This document shows positions 1 to 9,420 of a stretch of DNA of 64,000 nucleotides, piece by piece. The notes under the pieces were generated by a model. It was not told the origin of the DNA and did not search any database. It saw only the letters and a list, made by a program, of their open reading frames with translations. Every line of letters starts with the position of its first letter. Position 1 is the stretch's first letter. The position numbers were made by a program, and so were the translations under genes. Source of the DNA: Gordius sp. MW1 (Eukaryota; Nematomorpha; Gordioida; Gordea; Gordiidae); contig OZ038528.1 in the NCBI GenBank assembly GCA_964036665.1, positions 8,500,501 to 8,564,500 on the forward strand. The letters are read 5' to 3'.

Positions 1-58
1 CGTGGTTTCTATGATCCCAAGTAAAAATTTATCAGAATCTAAAAATTATTACTTTGAA

Positions 59-66
59 ATCATGAT
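59..66. repeat. 8-bp palindrome ATCATGAT (first copy; recurs every 345 bp)
   Basis: ATCATGAT is self-complementary and lies just upstream of the TAG/TTG variable site in both monomer classes. Some copies break it with a T substitution giving CATGTTCG, for example near 10359, 23469, 28643, 34163 and 45533. Those copies group by ancestry, so the change works as a lineage marker. No function is implied. Confidence 0.6.
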
Positions 67-100
67 CGCATAGAGCCATTTTCAAAAATTAAGCACTCAC

Positions 101-127
101 GTTGCGATACAACAAACTAATCGCAAC
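101..127. repeat. Invariant inverted repeat in the monomer core (first copy; recurs every 345 bp)
   Basis: The arms GTTGCGAT (101-108) and ATCGCAAC (120-127) are perfect reverse complements separated by an 11-nt spacer. They sit in a core of about 65 bp (89-156 here) that is identical in nearly every class A and class B copy, whereas flanking parts differ between classes. The few changes I saw are at 12121 and 53511 (arm substitutions) and at 23171, 28345 and 33865 (spacer substitutions, arms intact). A palindromic AACGTT follows at 133-138. The dyad could be a protein-binding site or a cruciform-prone element; no specific factor can be named from sequence. Confidence 0.8.
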
Positions 128-345
128 AATAAAACGTTGTCTTTTGTCAAAATGATAGTTCTGGCAGCTCAAAACCTCTTTTCGGAAGTAAATCGAGGAT
201 AATAGGATTCTCAAATTGGCTTACTTTTATATATTTTTTCATGCTCTTTCACATAGAATCGAAAAAAATAAATATTTTTACCTCAAAATTTTTCACATAT
301 TTTTCTTTCAACCGTATGCATCCGATGAAAGTTGTCGTTTTCAGA

Positions 346-690
346 CGTGGTTTCTATGATCCCAAGTAAAAATTTATCAGAATCTAAAAACTATTACTTT
401 GAAATCATGATCGCATAGAGCCATTTTCAAAAATTAAGCACTCACGTTGCGATACAACAAACTAATCGCAACAATAAAACGTTGTCTTTTGTCAAAATGA
501 TAGTTCTCGCAGCTAAAAACCTCTTTTCGGAAGTAAATCGAGGATAATAGGATTCTCAAATTGGCTTACTTTTATATATTTTTTCATGCTCTTTCACATA
601 GAATCGAAAAAAATAAATATTTTTACCTCAAAATTTTTCACATATTTTTCTTTCAACCGTATGCATCCGATGAAAGTTGTCGTTTTCAGA
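346..690 (+). repeat. Representative class A monomer, subtype A2
   Basis: The head is class A, but the middle reads TTCTCGCAGCTAAAAACC instead of the GGCAGCTC form. This A2 marker is usually, though not always, coupled to the CCTC / CAACCGTATGC tail. In much of the array an A2 copy directly precedes a class B copy, for example 15472 before 15817 and 17197 before 17542. That gives a loose A1-A2-B order of 1035 bp. Confidence 0.85.
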
Positions 691-892
691 CGTGGTTTCG
701 ATGATAAAAAGTAAAAATATATCAGAATCAGAAAACTATTACTTTAAAATCATGATCGCATTGAGTCATTTTCAAAAATTAAGCACTCACGTTGCGATAC
801 AACAAACTAATCGCAACAATAAAACGTTGTCTTTTGTTAAAATGATAGTTCTGGCAGCTCAAAACCTCTTTTCGGAAGTAAATCGAGGATAA
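677..892 (+). other. Representative 71-codon open frame created by the repeat; probably not a gene
   Basis: This frame starts at TTG, overlaps the end of one monomer and the start of the next, and stops at TAA of the TAATAG at monomer offset 200-205. The same frame is open in about 36 copies (for example 1712, 5851, 13044, 24426, 32705, 44077 and 54414). In the other roughly 80% of copies it is interrupted by TAG at offset 71-73. There is no signal peptide, no recognisable domain, no ribosome-binding site and no upstream ATG; the first ATG lies about 14 codons in. It is recorded so a reader does not mistake it for a repeated gene family. Confidence 0.75.
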
Positions 893-2760
893 TAAAATTC
901 TCAAATTGGCTTACTTTTATATATTTTTTCATGTTCTTTCACATAGAATCGAAAAAAATGAATATTTTTACCACAAAATTTTTCACATATTTTTCTTTGA
1001 ACCGTATTCATCCGATGAAAGTTGTCGTTTTCAGACGTGGTTTCTATGATCCCAAGTAAAAATTTATCAGAATCTAAAAACTATTACTTTGAAATCATGA
1101 TCGCATAGAGCCATTTTCAAAAATTAAGCACTCACGTTGCGATACAACAAACTAATCGCAACAATAAAACGTTGTCTTTTGTCAAAATGATAGTTCTCGC
1201 AGCTAAAAACCTCTTTTCGGAAGTAAATCGAGGATAATAGGATTCTCAAATTGGCTTACTTTTATATATTTTTTCATGCTCTTTCACATAGAATCGAAAA
1301 AAATAAATATATTTACCTCAAAATTTTTCACATATTTTTCTTTCAACCGTATGCATCCGATGTAAGTTGTCGTTTTCAGACGTGGTTTCTATGATCCCAA
1401 GTAAAAATTTATCAGAATCTAAAAACTATTACTTTGAAATCATGATCGCATAGAGCCATTTTCAAAAATTAAGCACTCACGTTGCGATACAACAAACTAA
1501 TCGCAACAATAAAACGTTGTCTTTTGTCAAAATGATAGTTCTCGCAGCTAAAAACCTCTTTTCGGAAGTAAATCGAGGATAATAGGATTCTCAAATTGGC
1601 TTACTTTTATATATTTTTTCATGCTCTTTCACATAGAATCGAAAAAAATAAATATTTTTACCTCAAAATTTTTCACATATTTTTCTTTCAACCGTATGCA
1701 TCCGATGAAAGTTGTCGTTTTCAGACGTGGTTTCGATGATAAAAAGTAAAAATTTATCAGAATCTAAAAACTACTACTTTGAAATCATGATCGCATTGAG
1801 TCATTTTCAAAAATTAAGCACTCACGTTGCGATACAACAAACTAATCGCAACAATAAAACGTTGTCTTTTGTTAAAATGATAGTTCTGGCAGCTCAAAAC
1901 CTTTTTTCGGAAGTAAATCGAGGATAATAAAATTCTCAAATTGGCTTACTTTTATATATTTTTTCATGTTCTTTCACATAGAATCGAAAAAAATGAATAT
2001 TTTTACCACAAAATTTTTCACATATTTTTCTTTGAACCGTATTCATCCGATGAAAGTTGTCGTTTTCAGACGTGGTTTCTATGATCCCAAGTAAAAATTT
2101 ATCAGAATCTAAAAATTATTACTTTGAAATCATGATCGCATAGAGCCATTTTCAAAAATTAAGCACTCACGTTGCGATACAACAAACTAATCGCAACATT
2201 AAAACGTTGTCTTTTGTCAAAATGATAGTTCTGGCAGCTCAAAACCTCTTTTCGGAAGTAAATCGAGGATAATAGGATTCTCAAATTGGCTTACTTTTAT
2301 ATATTTTTTCATGCTCTTTTACATAGAATCGAATAAAATAAATATTTTTACCTCAAAATTTTTCACATATTTTTCTTTCAACCGTATGCATCCGATGAAA
2401 GTTGTCGTTTTCAGACGTGGTTTCGATGATAAAAAGTAAAAATATATCAGAATCAGAAAACTATTACTTTAAAATCATGATCGCATTGAGTCATTTTCAA
2501 AAATTAAGCACTCACGTTGCGATACAACAAACTAATCGCAACAATAAAACGTTGTCTTTTGTTAAAATGATAGTTCTGGCAGCTCAAAACCTCTTTTCGG
2601 AAGTAAATCGAGGATAATAAAATTCTCAAATTGGCTTACTTTTATATATTTTTTCATGTTCTTTCACATAGAATCGAAAAAAATGAATATTTTTACCACA
2701 AAATTTTTCACATATTTTTCTTTGAACCGTATTCATCCGATGAAAGTTGTCGTTTTCAGA

Positions 2761-4829
2761 CGTGGTTTCTATGATCCCAAGTAAAAATTTATCAGAATCT
2801 AAAAATTATTACTTTGAAATCATGATCGCATAGAGCCATTTTCAAAAATTAAGCACTCACGTTGCGATACAACAAACTAATCGCAACAATAAAACGTTGT
2901 CTTTTGTCAAAATGATAGTTCTGGCAGCTCAAAACCTCTTTTCGGAAGTAAATCGAGGATAATAGGATTCTTAAATTGGCTTACTTTTATATATTTTTTC
3001 ATGCTCTTTCACATAGAATCGAAAAAAATAAATATTTTTACCTCAAAATTTTTCACATATTTTTCTTTCAACCGTATGCATCCGATGAAAGTTGTCGTTT
3101 TCAGACGTGGTTTCTATGATCCCAAGTAAAAATTTATCAGAATCTAAAAACTATTACTTTGAAATCATGATCGCATAGATCCATTTTCAAAAATTAAGCA
3201 CTCACGTTGCGATACAACAAACTAATCGCAACAATAAAACGTTGTCTTTTGTCAAAATGATAGTTCTCGCAGCTAAAAACCTCTTTTCGGAAGTAAATCG
3301 AGGATAATAGGATTCTCAAATTGGCTTACTTTTATATATTTTTTCATGCTCTTTCACATAGAATCGAAAAAAATAAATATTTTTACCTCAAAATTTTTCA
3401 CATATTTTTCTTTCAACCGTATGCATCCGATGAAAGTTGTGGTTTTCAGACGTGGTTTCGATGATAAAAAGTAAAAATTTATCAGAATCTAAAAACTACT
3501 ACTTTGAAATCATGATCGCATTGAGTCATTTTCAAAAATTAAGCACTCACGTTGCGATACAACAAACTAATCGCAACAATAAAACGTTGTCTTTTGTTAA
3601 AATGATAGTTCTGGCAGCTCAAAACCTCTTTTCGGAAGTAAATCGAGGATAATAGGATTCTCAAATTGGCTTACTTTTATTTATTTTTTCATGTTCTTTC
3701 ACATAGAATCGAAAAAAATGAATATTTTTACCACAAAATTTTTCACATATTTTTCTTTGAACCGTATTCATCCGATGAAAGTTGTCGTTTTCAGACGTGG
3801 TTTCTATGATCCCAAGTAAAAATTTATCAGAATATAAAAATTATTACTTTGAAATCATGATCGCATAGAGCCATTTTCAAAAATTAAGCACTCACGTTGC
3901 GATACAACAAACTAATCGCAACAATAAAACGTTGTCTTTTGTCAAAATGATAGTTCTGGCAGCTCAAAACCTCTTTTCGGAAGTAAATCGAGGATAATAG
4001 GATTCTTAAATTGGCTTACTTTTATATATTTTTTCATGCTCTTTCACATAGAATCGAAAAAAATAAATATTTTTACCTCAAAATTTTTCACATATTTTTC
4101 TTTCAACCGTATGCATCCGATGAAAGTTGTCGTTTTCAGACGTGGTTTCTATGATCCCAAGTAAAAATTTATCAGAATCTAAAAACTATTACTTTGAAAT
4201 CATGATCGCATAGATCCATTTTCAAAAATTAAGCACTCACGTTGCGATACAACAAACTAATCGCAACAATAAAACGTTGTCTTTTGTCAAAATGATAGTT
4301 CTCGCAGCTAAAAACCTCTTTTCGGAAGTAAATCGAGGATAATAGGATTCTCAAATTGGCTTACTTTTATATATTTTTTCATGCTCTTTCACATAGAATC
4401 GAAAAAAATAAATATTTTTACCTCAAAATTTTTCACATATTTTTCTTTCAACCGTATGCATCCGATGAAAGTTGTGGTTTTCAGACGTGGTTTCGATGAT
4501 AAAAAGTAAAAATTTATCAGAATCTAAAAACTACTACTTTGAAATCATGATCGCATTGAGTCATTTTCAAAAATTAAGCACTCACGTTGCGATACAACAA
4601 ACTAATCGCAACAATAAAACGTTGTCTTTTGTCAAAATGATAGTTCTGGCAGCTCAAAACCTCTTTTCGGAAGTAAATCGAGGATAATAGGATTCTCAAA
4701 TTGGCTTACTTTTATATATTTTTTCATGCTCTTTCACATAGAATCGAAAAAATAAATATTTTTACCTCAAAATTTTTCACATATTTTTCTTTCAACCGTA
4801 TACATCCGATGAAAGTTGTCGTTTTCAGA
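2761..4829 (+). repeat. Tandem duplication of a 1035-bp trimer
   Basis: Units 2761-3795 and 3796-4829 share private variants at the same positions. These are GCATAGATCC (3174 and 4209), GTTGTGGTTTTC (3437 and 4472) and GATTCTTAAATTGG. Order in each is A1, A2, then a copy with a B-type first 20 bp joined to an A-type body with the TTG variant. This is a recent unequal-exchange product and the clearest trimer in the first 5 kb. Confidence 0.85.
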
Positions 4830-6873
4830 CGTGGTTTCGATGATAAAAAGTAAAAATATATCAGAATCAGAAAACTATTACTTTAAAATCATGATCGCAT
4901 AGTGCATTTTTGAAAAATTAAGCACTCACGTTGCGATACAACAAACTAATCGCAACAATAAAACGTTGTCTTTTGTCAAAATGATAATTCTCGCAGCTTA
5001 AAACCTTTATTCGGAAGTCAATCGAGGATAATAGGATTCTCAAATTGGCTTACTTTTATGTATTTTTTCATGCTCTTTCACATAGAATCGAAAAAAATAA
5101 ATATTTTTACCACAAAATTTTTAACATATTTTTCTTTGAACCGTATTCATCCGATGAAAGTTGTCGTTTTCAGACCTGGTTTCTATGATCCCAAGTAAAA
5201 ATTTATCAGAATCTAAAAACTATTACTTTGAAATCATGATCGCATTGAGCCTTTTTCAAAAATTAAGCACTCACGTTGCGATACAACAAACTAATCGCAA
5301 CAATAAAACGTTGTCTTTTGTCAAAATGATAGTTCTGGCAGCTCAAAACCTCTTTTCGGAAGTAAATCGAGGATAATAGGATTCTCAAATTGGCTTACCT
5401 TTATATATTTTTTCATGCTCTTTCACATAGAATCGAAAAAAATGAATATTTTTACCACAAAAATTTTCACATATTTTTCTTTGAACCGTATTCATCCGAT
5501 GAAAGTTGTCGTTTTCAGACGTGGTTTCTATGATCCCAAGTAAAAATTTATCAGAATCTAAAAACTATTACTTTGAAATCATGATCGCATAGAGCCATTT
5601 TCAAAAATTAAGCACTCACGTTGCGATACAACAAACTAATCGCAACAATAAAACGTTGTCTTTTGTCAAAATGATAATTCTCGCAGCTTAAAACCTTTAT
5701 TCGGAAGTCAATCGAGGATAATAGGATTCTCAAATTGTTTTACTTTTATGTATTTTTTCATGCTCTTTCACATAGAATTGAAAAAAATAAATATTTTTAC
5801 CACAAAATTTTTCACATATTTTTCTTTGAACCGTATTCATCCGATGAAAGTTGTCGTTTTCAGACGTGGTTTCTATGATCCCAAGTAAAAGTTTATCAGA
5901 ATCTAAAAACTATTACTTTGAAATCATGATCGCATTGAGCCATTTTCAAAAATTAAGCACTCACGTTGCGATACAACAAACTAATCGCAACAATAAAACG
6001 TTGTCTTTTGTCAAAATGATAGTTCTGGCAGCTCAAAACCTCTTTTCGGAAGTAAATCGAGGATAATAGGATTCTCAAATTGGCTTAATTTTATATATTT
6101 TTTCATGCTCTTTTACATAGAATCGAAAAAAATGAATATTTTTACCACAAAATTTTTCACATATTTTTCTTTGAACCGTATTCATCCGATGAAAGTTGTC
6201 GTTTTCAGACGTGGTTTCTATGATCCCAAGTAAAAATTTATCAGAATCTAAAAACTATTACTTTGAAATCATGATCGCATAGAGCCATTTTCAAAAATTA
6301 AGCACTCACGTTGCGATACAACAAACTAATCGCAACAATAAAACGTTGTCTTTTGTCAAAATGATAGTTCTGGCAGCTCAAAACCTCTTTTCGGAAGTAA
6401 ATCGAGGATAATAGGATTCTCAAATTGGCTTACCTTTATATATTTTTTCATGCTCTTTCACATAGAATCGAAAAAAATGAATATTTTTACCACAAAAATT
6501 TTCACATATTTTTCTTTGAACCGTATGCATCCGATGAAAGTTGTCGTTTTCAGACGTGGTTTCGATGATAAAAAGTAAAAATATATCAGAATCAGAAAAC
6601 TATTACTTTAAAATCATGATCGCATAGTGCATTTTTGAAAAATTAAGCACTCACGTTGCGATACAACAAACTAATCGCAACAATAAAACGTTGTCTTTTG
6701 TCAAAATGTAAATTCTCGCAGCTTAAAACCTTTATTCGGAAGTCAATCGAGGATAATAGGATTCTCAAATTGTCTTACTTTTATGTATTTTTTCATGCTC
6801 TTTCACATAGAATCGAAAAAAATAAATATTTTTACCACAAAATTTTTCACATATTTTTCTTTGAACCGTATTC
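4830..6873 (+). repeat. Mixed A/B monomers with B-type tails
   Basis: Six units begin at 4830 (B), 5175 (A, open frame), 5520 (A head with B tail), 5865 (A, open frame), 6210 (A) and 6555 (B). The unit at 5865 carries AAGTTTATCAG, a private change also found near 13080, 36875, 50308 and 56158, which links these distant blocks by descent. The copy at 5175 has CCTGG instead of CGTGG at the phase motif. Confidence 0.75.
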
Positions 6874-7075
6874 ATCCGATTCTATGATCCCAAGTAAAAA
6901 TTTATCAGAATCTAAAAACTATTACTTTGAAATCATGATCGCATTGAGCCATTTTCAAAAATTAAGCACTCACGTTGCGATACAACAAACTAATCGCAAC
7001 AATAAAACGTTGTTTTTTGTTAAAATGATAGTTCTGGCAGCTCAAAACCTCTTTTCGGAAGTAAATCGAGGATAA
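6656..7075 (+). other. 139-codon fused open frame, an artefact of a 26-bp deletion
   Basis: This is the longest forward open frame in the window. It runs through the B-type tail of the unit at 6555 and into the next copy. A 26-bp deletion between 6880 and 6881 removed the end of one monomer and the first 7 bases of the next. As 26 is not a multiple of three, this joined a tail frame to the usual 71-codon frame. The variant AAAATGTAAATTCTC at 6706-6720 helps keep the frame open. There is no recognisable domain, and I regard it as a chance product. Confidence 0.75.
6880..6881. other. 26-bp deletion junction between monomers
   Basis: The sequence goes directly from TTCATCCGAT to TCTATGATCC. It lacks the GAAAGTTGTCG...CGTGG stretch that normally joins them. 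The downstream phase shifts by 26 bp, and the next full phase motif is at 7219. Confidence 0.9.
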
Positions 7076-8224
7076 TAGGATTCTCAAATTGGCTTACTTT
7101 TATATATTTTCTCATGCTCTTTCACATAGAATCGAAAAAAATAAATATATTTACCTCAAAATTGTTCACATATTTTTCTTTCAACCGTATGCATCCGATG
7201 AAAGTTGTCGTTTTCAGACGTGGTTTCGATGATAAAAAGTAAAAATATATCAGAATCAGAAAACTATTACTTTAAAATCATGATCGCATAGTGCATTTTT
7301 GAAAAATTAAGCACTCACGTTGCGATACAACAAACTAATCGCAACAATAAAACGTTGTGTTTTGTCAAAATGATAATTCTCGCAGCTTAAAACCTTTATT
7401 CGGAAGTCAATCGAGGATAATAGGATTCTCAAATTGGCTTACTTTTATGTATTTTTTCATGCTCTTTCACATAGAATCAAAAAAAATGAATATTTTTACC
7501 ACAAAATTTTTCACATATTTTTCTTTGAACCGTATTCATCCGATGAAAGATGTCGTTTTCAGACGTGGTTTCTATGATCCCAAGTAAAAATTTATCAGAA
7601 TCTAAAAACTATTACTTTGAAATCATGATCGCATAGAGCCATTTTCAAAAATTAAGCACTCACGTTGCGATACAACAAACTAATCGCAACAATAAAACGT
7701 TGTCTTTTGTCAAAATGATAGTTCTGGCAGCTCAAAACCTCTTTTCGGAAGTAAATCGAGGATAATAGGATTCTCAAATTGGCTTAATTTTATATATTTT
7801 TTCATGCTCTTTCACATAGAATCGAAAAGAATGAATATTTTTACCAAAAAATTTTTCACATATTTTTCTTTGAACCGTATTCATCCGATGAAAGTTGTCG
7901 TTTTCAGACGTGGTTTCTATGATCCCAAGTAAAAATTTATCAGAATCTAAAAACTATTACTTTGAAATCATGATCGCATAGAGCCATTTTCAAAAATTAA
8001 GCACTCACGTTGCGATACAACAAACTAATCGCAACAATAAAACGTTGTCTTTTGTCAAAATGATAGTTCTCGCAGCTAAAAACCTCTTTTCGGAAGTAAA
8101 TCGAGGATAATAGGATTCTCAAATTGGCTTACTTTTATATATTTTTTCATGCTCTTTCACATAGAATCGAAAAAAATAAATATATTTACCTCAAAATTTT
8201 TCACATATTTTTCTTTCAACCGTA

Positions 8225-8226
8225 TT
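8225..8226. other. 170-bp deletion junction (first copy)
   Basis: TTTCAACCGTAT joins directly to TTTGTTAAAATGATAG, so monomer offset 317 jumps to offset 143 of the next copy. The skipped part includes the whole inverted-repeat core, so this composite unit lacks one dyad. A short T run at the breakpoint makes the exact position ambiguous by a base or so. Confidence 0.85.
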
Positions 8227-9418
8227 TTGTTAAAATGATAGTTCTGGCAGCTCAAAACCTCTTTTCGGAAGTAAATCGAGGATAATAGGATTCTCAAATT
8301 GGCTTACTTTTATATATTTTTTTATGCTCTTTCACATAGAATCGAAAAAAATAAATATATTTACCTCAAAATTTTTCACATATTTTTCTTTCAACCGTAT
8401 GCATCCGATGAAAGTTGTCGTTTTCAGACGTGGTTTCGATGATAAAAAGTAAAAATATATCAGAATCAGAAAACTATTACTTTGAAATCATGATCGCATA
8501 GAGCCATTTTCAAAAATTAAGCACTCACGTTGCGATACAACAAACTAATCGCAACAATAAAACGTTGTCTTTTGTCAAAATGATAGTTCTCGCAGCTAAA
8601 AACCTCATTTCGGAAGTAAATCGAGGATAATAGGATTCTCAAATTGGCTTACTTTTATATATTTTTTCATGCTCTTTCACATAGAATCGAAAAAAATAAA
8701 TATATTTACCTCAAAATTTTTCACATATTTTTATCCGATGAAAGTTGTCGTTTTCAGACGTGGTTTCGATGATAAAAAGTAAAATATATCAGAATCAGAA
8801 AACTATTACTTTAAAATCATGATCGCATAGTGCATTTTTGAAAAATTAAGCACTCACGTTGCGATACAACAAACTAATCGCAACAATAAAACGTTGTCTT
8901 TTGTCAAAATGATAATTCTCGCAGCTTAAAACCTTTTTTCGGAAGTAAATCGAGGATAATAAAATTCTCAAATTGGCTTACTTTTATGTATTTTTTCATG
9001 CTCTTTCACATAGAATCGAAAAAAATGATTATTTTTACCACAAAATTTTTCACATATTTTTCTTTGAACCGTATTCATCCGATGAAAGATGTCGTTTTCA
9101 GACGTGGTTTCTATGATCCCAAGTAAAAATTTATCAGAATCTAAAAACTATTACTTTGAAATCATGATCGCATAGAGCCATTTTCAAAAATTAAGCACTC
9201 ACGTTGCGATACAACAAACTAATCGCAACAATAAAACGTTGTCTTTTGTCAAAATGATAGTTCTCGCAGCTAAAAACCTCTTTTCGGAAGTAAATCGAGG
9301 ATAATAGGATTCTCAAATTGGCTTACTTTTATATATTTTTTCATGCTCTTTCACATAGAATCGAAAAAAATAAATATATTTACCTCAAAATTTTTCACAT
9401 ATTTTTCTTTCAACCGTA

Positions 9419-9420
9419 TT
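9419..9420. other. 170-bp deletion junction (second copy)
   Basis: The breakpoint CAACCGTAT / TTTGTTAAAATGATAG is identical to that at 8225 and lies exactly 1194 bp downstream. It is identical by descent rather than an independent event. Confidence 0.85.

Larger units (their letters stand above)
1..345 (+). repeat. Representative class A monomer, subtype A1
   Basis: This copy has the class A head: TTTCTATGATCCCAAG, then AATTTATCAGAATCTAAAAA, then GATCGCATAGAGCC. Its middle carries the A1 marker TTCTGGCAGCTCAAAACC. Its tail is of the CCTC type (TTTACCTC, then TTTCAACCGTATGCATCC). Other A1 copies carry the alternative tail TTTACCAC, then TTTGAACCGTATTCATCC. Class A heads are the majority, roughly two thirds of the array. 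Confidence 0.9.

Noticed and set aside
179-198. CENP-B box-like motif TTTTCGGAAGTAAATCGAGG
   Set aside because: TTCG and a downstream CG are present, but the spacing and the central A of the primate core pattern (TTCG, 4 nt, A, 2 nt, CGGG) do not match.
1-345. The 345-bp monomer as a dimer of an older ~172-bp repeat
   Set aside because: Comparing the two halves by eye shows no sustained similarity beyond A/T-rich runs and short GTTGTC-like words.
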